From NCBI RefSeq assembly GCF_900105355.1, contig NZ_FNSC01000001.1:4712001-4776000 (forward strand): DNA of 64,000 nt, given 5' to 3'. Positions 17,764 to 26,962 of the stretch are shown piece by piece. The stretch is from Pseudomonas anguilliseptica. Its GTDB lineage: Bacteria; Pseudomonadota; Gammaproteobacteria; Pseudomonadales; Pseudomonadaceae. The translations under genes and the position numbers were made by a program. The number at the start of each line of letters is the position of its first letter. Positions within the stretch are counted from its first letter, which is position 1. The notes beneath the pieces were generated by a model. That model was not told the DNA's origin. It made no database searches and saw only the letters and a list, made by a program, of their open reading frames with translations.

Positions 17764-18250
17764 ACTGCTTGAATTCGAACTCCAGTTGCGCGCCTTCCAC
17801 CGATTGCCAGTAGTCGTCATCGCGCTCGTTGGTGATCAGTTTGCCATTAAGTTGAAAGGGCCCCTCGGTCTTATCCTTGTCGCCAAACATAGGCGGCAAT
17901 AACGGGATCGACAGGTCGCTGAGCGGTGCCACCGGCTGCAGGGGATCAAACACATTGGTATGCAGGCTCAGATCCAGCGCTGCTTTCGGCTCAGCCGGCT
18001 CGGGCTTGCTCGCAATCACAGCGGGTTTTGGCTTGGCTGGAACCGGTTTGGCTTCGGCAGCCTTGGGCTGCGCAAGCTTGCTCACAACGGGCGCATGCTC
18101 GACCTTGGCCGCTTTGCTGGTAACCACGGCTTGCGTAGGTTGCAACTTGGCGGTTTCAACCTTGGACGGTGCAGGAGGGTTGGTGCTTTGCTCGCAGGCC
18201 GCCAGTGACAACAGTGTCAGCAGCAATACGAGGCTTCGAATAGGCAACAT
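17762..18250 (-). CDS. Putative lipoprotein of unknown function
   Basis: 162 residues. The signal peptide MLPIRSLVLLLTLLSLAAC ends in a LAAC lipobox. It is followed by a low-complexity linker rich in Lys, Ala and Pro (APSKVETAKLQP, KPVPAKPKPAVIASKPEP). The C-terminal ~70 residues are compact and acidic (LPPMFGDKDKTEGPFQLNGK). It lies 152 bases downstream of the anti-sigma-like gene on the same strand but appears to be a separate unit. I recognise no domain. Confidence 0.75.
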   Translation of the reverse strand: MLPIRSLVLLLTLLSLAACEQSTNPPAPSKVETAKLQPTQAVVTSKAAKVEHAPVVSKLAQPKAAEAKPVPAKPKPAVIASKPEPAEPKAALDLSLHTNVFDPLQPVAPLSDLSIPLLPPMFGDKDKTEGPFQLNGKLITNERDDDYWQSVEGAQLEFEFKQ

Positions 18251-18401
18251 GGGCAGTTACAAAGGCAGTGACACAAGTCGCTATGCTGGCCCCTGCCCTG
18301 TGCACTGGCAAGCGCGTAATCGGTACGGCAGGTAACAGCGTACTAAGAATCAGCCGACGGCCACCCGTATCGATGGCCACCAGCGACTGACCTACCTCGC
18401 C

Positions 18402-19178
18402 TTATTCAGCCGATTGCAGCTGCTGCAATTGCGCGTCGATATCCAGCTCCGGGTGCTCGCGCATCAGCTGTAACAGCAAGACATCGGCCTCGTCCGTCCA
18501 GCCATCACGGCGCAATTTGAGTAAGCGTTGCAACTCGCTGCGCAGTTGCTGCTCGGCCTGGCTGCCTGCAGCTTCTACCGCTTTATCGGGGGCTGAAACA
18601 GCGGGCGCACGGGCTGCTTGTGGCAGTTGTTCATGCAACGCATCGGCCGCGGGTTCTTCACGTAGCAGCTGATTGGACGCTCCGGCCGAAAGCTTTTTCT
18701 CGGGCTTGGCGGCATCGGCGCTGTAGCCCTGGATCACTGGCGCAGGCTGCGCCGCACGTGAGCGCTCTGCCTCATCAGCCATCACCGCGGATTCTGCCAG
18801 TGGCGCGGGCATCGGTGCGGATTGCGGTGCCATCCTTGCCGCAGCCGGCGCCATGGGCGCGCCACTGGGCACAACATCGAAAGCATCTGGAGCCTGCTCG
18901 AAGGTGCGCCAGGTCAGGCTCACCCCAATCCCCAGGCAAGCGACCCCACCCAACGCCACCGACCAGCGTTGCCGACCGCCTGCGCCGAACAGCCAGCTGT
19001 ACAGACGCGCGACCAAACTGGGCTGAGCCTTATCTGTGGCCACATCGCGCACGGCTGCACTGGCCGCAGCGAGAATCTGCGCGTCCAGCTGCGCACTGGG
19101 CTCACCGCCGCTGTGCTGGCGAAAATGCGCAAGCATCTGCTGTTCCAGCTCATCGGGCCTATGTTGGTCGTGGTTCAT
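18402..19178 (-). CDS. Putative membrane-anchored anti-sigma factor
   Basis: 258 residues. The cytoplasmic N-terminus is ~85 residues (ELEQQMLAHFRQHSGGEPSA). A single hydrophobic segment WSVALGGVACLGIGVSLTW lies around 91-109, followed by an Ala/Pro-rich periplasmic part with a predicted helical end (EQQLRSELQRLLKLRRDGWT). The start overlaps the end of the ECF sigma gene by 4 bases (ATGA), the classic arrangement for a sigma/anti-sigma pair. The role is inferred from position and topology; no zinc-binding HxxxCxxC motif is present. Confidence 0.7.
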   Translation of the reverse strand: MNHDQHRPDELEQQMLAHFRQHSGGEPSAQLDAQILAAASAAVRDVATDKAQPSLVARLYSWLFGAGGRQRWSVALGGVACLGIGVSLTWRTFEQAPDAFDVVPSGAPMAPAAARMAPQSAPMPAPLAESAVMADEAERSRAAQPAPVIQGYSADAAKPEKKLSAGASNQLLREEPAADALHEQLPQAARAPAVSAPDKAVEAAGSQAEQQLRSELQRLLKLRRDGWTDEADVLLLQLMREHPELDIDAQLQQLQSAE

Positions 19179-19756
19179 ACGGACAACTCCTCGGCGGCCG
19201 GGTCAGCCAGCAGCCGACGTAACTTTTGCAGGGCATAGCGCAATCGGCTTTTCACTGTTTCAGCAGGGATCTGGGTCAGCTCGGCGATCTCGGCCAATTC
19301 CAGATCGCCGTGGGCGCGCAGCAGAAATACTTCGCGCTGCTCTGCCGGTAAATCCGCCAGGGCGGCCTCTAAACGCTGCTGATCGCGGCTCAGGCTGAGC
19401 TGTTGCTCAGGCCCCGGCTGCGGGTCGTGCGGGGCATGCTGCTGTTCATCGTACTCAGCATGCCCCGCCTGGTGCCGACCATGCTTGCGCCAGTGATCGA
19501 TCAAGCGGTTGCGGGCGATCTGGTACAGCCAGGTCTTGAACAGCACGCTATCGCGCTGTTCACTCTGGCTGCGGATCAGGCTCATCCAGGTGTCTTGAAA
19601 CACCTCCTCGGCCAGGGCGTGGTCGCCACACAGGCCGAGCAGAAAGCGGAACAAGCCGAGGCGATGACGCTGATACAACTCGGCGAAAGCCGCCGCATCA
19701 CCGCGGCGGTAACGCCGCAACAAGGCGGCGTCGTCATCCGTGAGGGGTCGATTCAC
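19175..19756 (-). CDS. ECF-type RNA polymerase sigma factor
   Basis: 193 residues. Region 2 is DAAAFAELYQRHRLGLFRFL to VFQDTWMSLIR and FKTWLYQIARNRLIDHWRK; region 4 is LPAEQREVFLLRAHGDLELA then EIAELTQIPAETVKSRL. It overlaps the VWA gene upstream and the anti-sigma gene downstream by 4 bases each, so the three are translationally coupled. The genes it controls cannot be read from this window. Confidence 0.92.
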   Translation of the reverse strand: MNRPLTDDDAALLRRYRRGDAAAFAELYQRHRLGLFRFLLGLCGDHALAEEVFQDTWMSLIRSQSEQRDSVLFKTWLYQIARNRLIDHWRKHGRHQAGHAEYDEQQHAPHDPQPGPEQQLSLSRDQQRLEAALADLPAEQREVFLLRAHGDLELAEIAELTQIPAETVKSRLRYALQKLRRLLADPAAEELSV

Positions 19757-21501
19757 TGCTGTACTCGTGCGGTCGTTGAAGGATTCGACGCAGTTTGCAG
19801 GCTCTGCGCCAGTTCCACCAGCTGAACAAACTCGCCGCGCAAACCGAAACGGTCGTCGCCCTTGGCATTGCGCGCCAACTCGGCGCTGTCGGCCAGGCTG
19901 AAACGCCCAGTATAGGTATCATCCTTGAGCTGCTGGGCGAATGCGGCCACCGCTGCGGCAAAACGCAGGTCTTCACTGACCTGGCTGATAGCGCGCGTAT
20001 CGGCGGCCTGAATCGGTTGTTCCAGCAGCTTGCTGACGTCCTGCCCGGGCGCCTTGTAGCGAATGCGCAACCAGGCCAGCTCGCCCGCCGGACTGCCGAC
20101 CTTGGCCGCTTGCTGATAGCGCAGCGGCTCCAGCCAGCCCTTGCCGCCCACAGGCACCACCTCATACAGCGCGGTTACCGTGTGGCCGGCACCGATTTCA
20201 CCGGCATCGACCTTGTCGTTGCTGAAATCCTCACGTTTCAGGACACGATTCTCATAGCCCAACAGCCGATATTCGCTGACCTCGGCCGGGTTGAACTCGA
20301 CCTGGATCTTCACATCGCTAGCCACAGTCGCCAGGGTCGAGCTGAGCTGATCCACCAGCACCTTGCGCGCCTCGCGCAGGTTGTCGATATAGGCGTAGTT
20401 ACCGTCGCCGGCATCGGCCAGCTGCTCCATCAGGCGCTCGTTGTAGTTGTCAGTGCCAAAGCCCAAGGTGGTCAGGGAGACGCCGGTCTTGCGCTTGTCG
20501 GCGGCCAGTTGCTTAAGCGTCTCGAAGTCGCTGATGCCGACATTGAAATCGCCATCGGTGGCCAACAGGATGCGATTGATGCCGCCATCGATAAAGCCCT
20601 GCTGCGCCTGCTGATAGGCCAACTTAATGCCCGACTCGCCGGCAGTGGAGCCGCCCGCCGTCAACTGATCAATAGCCGCACGAATCTTGGCCTTGTCACT
20701 GCCGGCAGTCGGTTCCAGCACCACGCTGGATGAGCCTGCGTAGACCACCAGCGACACCTTGTCCTGAGCGCGCAGCTGCTCGACCAGCAGCTTCAGCGTG
20801 CCCTGCACCATCGGCAGGCCATCGCGGCGATCCATCGAGCCGGAGACATCCACCAGAAACACCAGATTGGCCGACGGCAGCTCGTCTACCCGCAGATCCG
20901 AAGCCTTGATGGCGATACGCAGCAGGCGGCTCTCGGGGTTCCACGGCGTGGCTGCCAGCTCGGTGTGCACGCCGAACGGCACATTGCCCTTCGGTAGCGG
21001 ATAGGCATAGGGGAAGTAGTTGACCAGTTCCTCCAGACGCACCGCATCCTGCGGCGGCAACTGCCCGCCATTGAGGAAGCGCCGCACATTGGCGTAGCTG
21101 CCAGTATCCACATCAATGCTAAAGGTCGACACCAGAGTCTCGGCCACGGCATGCACCGGGTTGTCAGCCAGTTTCTGATACTGCTCGCGGTTCTCATCAC
21201 GGTAACCCGGCGGCAAGAAATCGGCTTGCACAGACATCGGCATCGGCGCATACGCCACGCTGGGCATCACCGCCCTGCCCGCCACCTGGCTTTTGCGTTG
21301 TAGTTCCGCTGGAGCAGCGGCCAGCTGTTCATGCAATTCGGCACGTTCACGCTTATGGGCCTGATCACTTAGCTGCGGGCTACCAGCCTCGGTGGCCAGC
21401 GCTTCGGGATTGGCGGCGCTGCACGCACCAAGGCTGATCAATACGCCTGCGGCAAAACCGGCAAGTAGAGGGCGGGTAAGCAATACGGGGTAAGCAGACA
21501 T
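19753..21501 (-). CDS. VWA-domain lipoprotein (YfbK-like)
   Basis: 582 residues from the ATG preceded by AGGAG 8 bases away; a longer reading to 21528 is less likely. The signal peptide ends in the lipobox LGAC. The order of domains is: N-terminal vWF-A-associated region (TFSIDVDTGSYANVRRFL, VRLEELVNYF), a VWA domain with an intact MIDAS (VDVSGSMD, with the T and D of LLATDGDFNVG), and a C-terminal DUF3520 region (LEPLRYQQ, DLRFAAAVAAFAQQL). E. coli YfbK is the known relative, without firm function. Here it heads an operon with the ECF sigma and anti-sigma genes, suggesting an envelope-sensing or envelope-maintenance role. Confidence 0.87.
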   Translation of the reverse strand: MSAYPVLLTRPLLAGFAAGVLISLGACSAANPEALATEAGSPQLSDQAHKRERAELHEQLAAAPAELQRKSQVAGRAVMPSVAYAPMPMSVQADFLPPGYRDENREQYQKLADNPVHAVAETLVSTFSIDVDTGSYANVRRFLNGGQLPPQDAVRLEELVNYFPYAYPLPKGNVPFGVHTELAATPWNPESRLLRIAIKASDLRVDELPSANLVFLVDVSGSMDRRDGLPMVQGTLKLLVEQLRAQDKVSLVVYAGSSSVVLEPTAGSDKAKIRAAIDQLTAGGSTAGESGIKLAYQQAQQGFIDGGINRILLATDGDFNVGISDFETLKQLAADKRKTGVSLTTLGFGTDNYNERLMEQLADAGDGNYAYIDNLREARKVLVDQLSSTLATVASDVKIQVEFNPAEVSEYRLLGYENRVLKREDFSNDKVDAGEIGAGHTVTALYEVVPVGGKGWLEPLRYQQAAKVGSPAGELAWLRIRYKAPGQDVSKLLEQPIQAADTRAISQVSEDLRFAAAVAAFAQQLKDDTYTGRFSLADSAELARNAKGDDRFGLRGEFVQLVELAQSLQTASNPSTTARVQQ

Positions 21502-21583
21502 GAGGGCATCTCCTGAGCGATCGAACAAACCATTCGCTCAGGTAGACGCAGCGACATACAGAAACGGGTTAACAGCCTAGAAA

Positions 21584-21615
21584 AGCAAAGGCCCATCATC
21601 GGATGGGCCTTTGCT
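21584..21615. terminator. Terminator between the VWA operon and RTX1
   Basis: AGCAAAGGCCCATC, loop ATCG, GATGGGCCTTTGCT: a perfect 14-bp stem. It lies just downstream of the RTX1 stop (minus strand) and upstream of the VWA gene start, so it probably ends RTX1 transcription. Confidence 0.8.
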
Positions 21616-22297
21616 TGAACACTATCGCTTATGATCTATTGCCAATTGGCTGCAATCACTACATCAAGTTGCGCTCGCTGATCAGCGCTGAGGTTGGACT
21701 CACCGCCAGGTGGCACACCGAACGAAGCCATGGCGTCGACCAAACTCTGCACCTGCCCGTCCAACAAAGCTCTACCATCGGCAGTCTTGAACTGATCCAG
21801 ATGATAGTTGCTGCCCGAATACCAGTTGCTCACAGTTGCTTTATCGTCAGTGCCGATGACGCTGACTTCCAAACTTGAGCCGACCTTGCGGAACCACAAC
21901 TGCTCCAGTGATATCCCATCGCCAAATAACAAGGTATCGACGCTATCCGGCGAGCTGTCATTATTGGTAATACGATCCTGATTTGAGCCGATACCGAACA
22001 GATAAGTATCGGAACCCTCACCGCCCTCAAGGCTGTCGTTACCGGAAGCACCGTCCAATACATCATTGCCATCACCGCCGTAGAGTCGGTCATTACCATC
22101 GCCACCAAATAGGTGGTTATCCACACTATTGCCGCGAATGGTGTTATCCAGCTCGTTACCATGCCCCATGATCGCCGTACTGCCGGTCAGGGTCAGATTC
22201 TCGACATTCTCGCCCAAACCAAAATCGACACTCGACTTGACGGTATCGATACCGCCATCAACCTCTTCGATAACCTGGTCACCCCAAGAATCGACCA

Positions 22298-24455
22298 TAT
22301 AGAGATCGTTACCGGCGCCACCAGTCATGGTGTCATCACCAGTACCACCATCCAGAGTGTCGTTACCTTCGCCGGCATGCAGCCAATCGTTGCCAGCACC
22401 ACCCTGCAGACGGTTATTTCCTTCGAAGTCCATCAGGTGGTCATTGCCATCACCGCCGAAAAGGCGATCGTCACCGGCCATGCCCATTAGATGATCATCG
22501 CCGTCTCCACCTTCCAAGGTGTCATTTCCTGCACCACCGTCCAGGAAATCATTGCCGGCGCCACCATGTAGGTAATCATTACCCTCGCCACCGAGAAGCT
22601 CGTCGTCACCTTCCTCGCCGTAGAGGCGATCATTACCCTCCCCGCCATCCAGACGATCATTGCCGCCACCTCCATGAAGAGAGTCGTTACCCCCCGCTTA
22701 AGGAGTCATCACCAGTGACGCCGTCTAGCCTGTCACCACCTGCGCCACCATCTAGGAGGTCATTGCCATCCCCCCCGTAGAGTCGGTCATTACCATCGCC
22801 ACCAAATAGGTGGTTATCCGCACTGTTGCCGCGAATAGTATTATCCAACTCGTTACCATGCCCCATGATCGCCGTGCTGCCAGTCAGGGTCAGATTCTCG
22901 ACATTCGCGCCCAAACCAAAATCGACACTCGACTTGACGGTATCGATACCGCCATCAACCTCTTCGATAACCTGGTCACCCCAAGAATCGACCATATAGA
23001 GATCGTTACCGGCGCCACCAGTCATGGTGTCATCACCAGTACCACCATCCAGAGTGTCGTTACCTTCGCCGGCATGCAGCCAATCGTTGCCAGCACCACC
23101 CTGCAGACGGTTATTTCCTTCGAAGTCCATCAGGTGGTCATTACCATCTCCGCCGAAAAGGCGATCGTCACCGGCCATGCCCATCAGATGATCATCGCCG
23201 TCTCCACCTTCCAAGGTGTCATTTCCTGCACCACCGTCCAGGAAATCATTTCCGGCGCCACCATGTAGGTAATCATTACCCTCGCCACCGAGAAGCTCGT
23301 CGTCGCCTTCCTCGCCGTAGAGGCGATCATTACCCTCCCCGCCATCCAGACGATCATTGCCGGCACCTCCATGAAGGGAATCGTTACCCGCCCCTCCCTC
23401 CAAAGAGTCATCACCAGTGCCGCTGCTAAGACGATCATCGCCATCATCGCCTAGCAGGCGGTCATTTCCCGCTCCACCGTCCAGAGTATCGTCACCGGTG
23501 TGCCCCATTAAATGGTCATTACCCTCTGCACCATACAGCCGGTCATTTCCATCGCCACCAAATAGGTGATTGTCCGCACTATTGCCGCGAATAGTGTTAT
23601 CCAGCTCGTTACCATGCCCCATGATCGCCGTGCTGCCAGTCAGGGTCAGATTCTCGACATTCGCGCCCAAACCAAAATCGACACTCGACTTAACGGTATC
23701 GATACCGCCATCAACCTCTTCGATAACCTGGTCACCCCAAGAATCGACCATATAGAGATCGTTACCGGCGCCACCAGTCATGGTGTCATCACCAGTACCA
23801 CCATCCAGAGTGTCGTTACCTTCGCCGGCATGCAGCCAATCGTTGCCAGCACCACCCTGCAGACGGTTATTTCCTTCGAAGTCCATCAGGTGGTCATTGC
23901 CATCACCGCCGAAAAGGCGATCGTCACCGGCCATGCCCATTAGATGATCATCGCCGTCTCCACCTTCCAAAGTGTCATTTCCTGCACCACCGTCCAGGAA
24001 ATCATTTCCGGCGCCACCATGTAGGTAATCATTACCCTCGCCACCGAGAAGCTCGTCGTCACCCTCCTCGCCGTAGAGGCGATCATTACCCTCCCCGCCA
24101 TCCAGACGATCACTGCCGGCACCGCCATGAAGAGAGTCGTTACCCACCCCCCCGTTTAAGGAGTCATCACCAGTGCCGCCGTCTAGCCTGTCGTCACCAG
24201 CGCCACCATCTAGGAGGTCATTGCCATCCCCCCCGTAGAGTCGGTCATTACCATCGCCACCAAATAGGTGGTTATCCGCACTATTGCCGCGAATAGTGTT
24301 ATCCAGCTCGTTACCATGCCCCATGATCGCCGTACTGCCAGTCAGGGTCAGATTCTCGACATTCGCGCCCAGACCAAAATCGGCACTCGACTTAACGGTA
24401 TCGATACCGCCATCAACCTCTTCGATAACCTGGTCACCCCAAGAATCGACCATAT
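22298..24455 (-). repeat. Three near-identical ~702-bp tandem repeats inside RTX1
   Basis: The same spot in the repeat (ccATATAGAGATCGTTACC) occurs at about 22301, 22998, 23754 and 24456. The spacings are 697, 756 and 702 bases. 756 is 702 plus 54 (six extra triplet blocks = two RTX nonapeptides); 697 is 702 minus the 5-base deletion. Nucleotide identity is very high over long stretches, including third codon positions, which indicates recent duplication or gene conversion. Confidence 0.85.
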
Positions 24456-24534
24456 AGAGATCGTTACCAGCGCCACCAGTCATGGTGTCATCACCAGCAC
24501 CACCATCCAGAGTGTCGTTACCTTCGCCACCTAG

Positions 24535-25726
24535 GGAAACCCTGAAGAAGACTTCCTGAATTTGGCAAAATACCTGAACTCCACCCGCCGAGTTTTCCGA
24601 TGAAGCAGATGACCTTCGCCGACGCCGAGTACGCCGGCAAGCGCAAGCAAACCCGCAAAGAGCTGTTCCTGATCGAGATGGATCAGGTTGTGCCGTGGAA
24701 GGGTTTGATTGCCTTGATCGAACCGCATTACCCCAAGGGTGAAGGCGGACGTCCAGCCTATCCGCTGATGGCGATGTTACGGGTTCATTTGATGCAGAAC
24801 TGGTTCGGCTACAGCGACCCGGCGATGGAGGAGGCTCTGTACGAGACCACCATCCTGCGCCAGTTTGCGGGTCTGAGCCTGGAGCGCATTCCCGACGAAA
24901 CCACCATCCTCAACTTCCGCCGATTGCTGGAGAAACACGAACTGGCTGCGGGCATCTTGGCCGTCATCAATGGCTATTTGGGTGACCGCGGTTTGTCATT
25001 GCGCCAAGGCACCATCGTCGATGCCACGCTGATCAATGCGCCGAGTTCGACCAAGAACAAGGACGGTAAGCGTGACCCGGAAATGCACCAGACCAAGAAG
25101 GGAAACCAGTATTACTTCGGCATGAAGGCGCACATCAGCGTCGATGACGAGTCGGGTTTAGTGCATAGCGTGGTCGGCACGGCAGCCAATGTTGCAGACG
25201 TTACTCAGGTCGACAAGCTGCTACACGGCAAAGAAAACATGGTGGGTGCCGACGCGGGTTACACCGGCGTAGAGAAGCGGCCAGAACATGAAGGCCGTGA
25301 AGTGATCTGGCAGATCGCAGCCCGCCGCAGTACGTACAACACGTTGAGTAAGCGCAGCGCGCTGTACAAAGCCAAGCGCAAGATCGAGAAGGCCAAGGCG
25401 CAAGTTCGCGCCAAGGTCGAGCACCCGTTCCGGGTGATCAAGCGTCAGTTCGGTTATGTGAAGACGCGTTTCCGTGGCCTGGCCAAAAACACCGCACAAC
25501 TGGTAACGCTGTTCGCCCTGTCGAACCTGTGGATGGCCCGTCGACATTTGCTGACGAATGCAGGAGAGGTGAGCCTGTAATGTGGGAAATGACCGCTGCG
25601 AGGTGCTCGCGGCGGCCAGAAACACCGAAATGAGCGGATGACTTGATCGTTTTTGATCAGTTTTCCGCTTTCAAAATCAGCGGAGGCTGAAGTTGACCGG
25701 AAATACAGGGCTACTTCAGACCATCC
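24535..25726 (+). mobile_element. IS5-family insertion sequence, copy 1 (in RTX1)
   Basis: 1192 bp between CTAG (24531-24534) and CTAG (25727-25730), the YTAR type of target duplication known for IS5. The ends are inverted: GGAAACCCTGAAGAAG against GGATGGTCTGAAGTAG. It contains one intact transposase. Confidence 0.88.
24600..25580 (+). CDS. IS5-family transposase (copy 1)
   Basis: 326 residues, full length and close to E. coli IS5 transposase: TFADAEYAGKRKQTRKE, LYETTILRQFAGLSLE, QGTIVDATLINAPSSTKNKD (first catalytic D), KGNQYYFGMKAHISVD, GADAGYTGVEKR (second D) and VEHPFRVIKRQFGYVKTRFR (catalytic E). Both its boundaries and its frame are intact. Confidence 0.95.
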   Translation: MKQMTFADAEYAGKRKQTRKELFLIEMDQVVPWKGLIALIEPHYPKGEGGRPAYPLMAMLRVHLMQNWFGYSDPAMEEALYETTILRQFAGLSLERIPDETTILNFRRLLEKHELAAGILAVINGYLGDRGLSLRQGTIVDATLINAPSSTKNKDGKRDPEMHQTKKGNQYYFGMKAHISVDDESGLVHSVVGTAANVADVTQVDKLLHGKENMVGADAGYTGVEKRPEHEGREVIWQIAARRSTYNTLSKRSALYKAKRKIEKAKAQVRAKVEHPFRVIKRQFGYVKTRFRGLAKNTAQLVTLFALSNLWMARRHLLTNAGEVSL

Positions 25727-25730
25727 CTAG

Positions 25731-26922
25731 GGAAACTCTGAATAAGACTTCCTGATTTTGGCAAAATGCCCGGACGCCACCCGCCGAGTTTTCCGATGAA
25801 GCAAATGACCTTCGCCGATGCCGAGTACGCCGGCAAACGCAAGCAGACCCGCAAAGAGTTGTTCCTGATCGAGATGGATCGGGTGGTGCCGTGGAAGGGT
25901 TTGATCGCACTGATCGAACCGTATTACCCCAAGGGTGAAGGCGGTCGGCCGGCCTATCCGCTGATGGCGATGCTACGTGTGCACCTGATGCAGAACTGGT
26001 TCGGCTACAGCGACCCGGCGATGGAAGAAGCGCTGTACGAGACCACTATCCTGCGGCAGTTCGCCGGGCTGAGTCTGGAACGTATCCCCGACGAAACCAC
26101 CATCCTCAACTTCCGTCGTCTGCTGGAGAAACATGAGTTGGCTGCCGGCATCCTGGCCGTCATCAATGGCTATCTTGGCGACCGTGGCCTGTCGTTGCGC
26201 CAAGGCACCATCGTCGATGCCACGCTGATCAATGCGCCGAGTTCGACCAAGAACAAGGACGGCAAACGCGACCCAGAGATGCACCAGGCCAAGAAGGGCA
26301 ACCAATACTACTTCGGCATGAAGGCGCACATTGGCGTGGATGACGAGTCGGGGCTGGTACACAGCGTGGTAGGCACGGCGGCCAACGTGGCGGATGTCAC
26401 TCAGGTCGACAAGTTGCTGCACGGCGAGGAAAACGTGGTGTGCGCCGATGCGGGTTATACCGGCGTCGAAAAGCGCCCCGAACATGATGGGCGCGAGGTG
26501 ATCTGGCAGGTTGCTGCCCGCCGCAGCACCTATAAGAAGCTGGGTAAGAGCAGCCCGCTGTACAAAGCCAAACGCAAGATCGAGAAGGCCAAGGCCCAGG
26601 TGCGCGCCAAGGTTGAGCACCCGTTCCGGGTGATCAAGCGTCAGTTCAGTTATGTAAAGACACGCTTCCGTGGCTTGGCCAAGAACACGGCGCAACTGAT
26701 GACGCTGTTCGCGCTGTCGAACCTGTGGATGGCACGCCGACATTTACTGACCAATGCAGGAGAGGTGCGCCTGTAATGCGGGAAATGGCTGCCGCGAGCT
26801 ACTCGCGGCGGCTAAAAACACAGAAATGAATGGGTAATCTGATCGTTTTTGATCGATTTGCCGCTTTCAAAATCGGCGGGGGCTGAAGTCAGCCAGAAAT
26901 ACATGGCTACTTCAGACCATCC
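25731..26922 (+). mobile_element. IS5-family insertion sequence, copy 2 (in RTX1)
   Basis: 1192 bp, in the same orientation as copy 1 and sharing the middle CTAG (25727-25730). The right flank is CTAG at 26923-26926. The two copies differ at many silent sites, so this is not a fresh tandem dimer but a second, related element inserted at the target duplication of the first. Confidence 0.87.
25796..26776 (+). CDS. IS5-family transposase (copy 2)
   Basis: 326 residues from the ATG equivalent to that of copy 1; the open frame extends 10 codons upstream. All catalytic motifs are present (TIVDATLINAPSSTKNKDGK, CADAGYTGVEKR, KVEHPFRVIKRQFSYVKTRF). It differs from copy 1 at a scatter of residues (for example GEENVVC for GKENMVG). 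Confidence 0.95.
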   Translation: MKQMTFADAEYAGKRKQTRKELFLIEMDRVVPWKGLIALIEPYYPKGEGGRPAYPLMAMLRVHLMQNWFGYSDPAMEEALYETTILRQFAGLSLERIPDETTILNFRRLLEKHELAAGILAVINGYLGDRGLSLRQGTIVDATLINAPSSTKNKDGKRDPEMHQAKKGNQYYFGMKAHIGVDDESGLVHSVVGTAANVADVTQVDKLLHGEENVVCADAGYTGVEKRPEHDGREVIWQVAARRSTYKKLGKSSPLYKAKRKIEKAKAQVRAKVEHPFRVIKRQFSYVKTRFRGLAKNTAQLMTLFALSNLWMARRHLLTNAGEVRL

Positions 26923-26962
26923 CTAGCAAAATGTCGCCACCCACAGTCCCATTGAGTTTCAT

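Larger units (their letters stand above)
21636..26962 (-). pseudogene. RTX1: giant RTX-repeat secreted protein gene, disrupted
   Basis: The gene starts at 26962 (MKLNGTVGGDIL, GGAG upstream), is cut after codon 12 by two IS5 elements, and resumes in frame at 24534 (LGGEGNDTLDGGAG). It ends at 21636. Removing both elements with one CTAG gives 2935 bases; adding back the 5 bases missing near 22690 gives 2940, or 979 residues. Almost the whole protein is RTX nonapeptides (GGxGxDxLx), which bind calcium outside the cell after type I secretion. Between repeat blocks lies a conserved spacer (NDLYMVDSWGDQVIEEVDGG to NVENLTLTGSTAIMGHGNEL). The C-terminal secretion region is the part from LEQLWFRKVGSSLEVSVIG to DVVIAANWQ. 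There is no toxin, protease or lipase domain and no type I secretion gene in the window. Confidence 0.85.

Noticed and set aside
22487..22675. Short separate genes inside the RTX region
   Set aside because: These frames (and those at 23184, 23940) are alternate readings of the RTX repeat DNA.
21636..24483. CRISPR-like array
   Set aside because: The regular short repeats are the RTX nonapeptide codons within an open frame, with no constant repeat/variable spacer structure.
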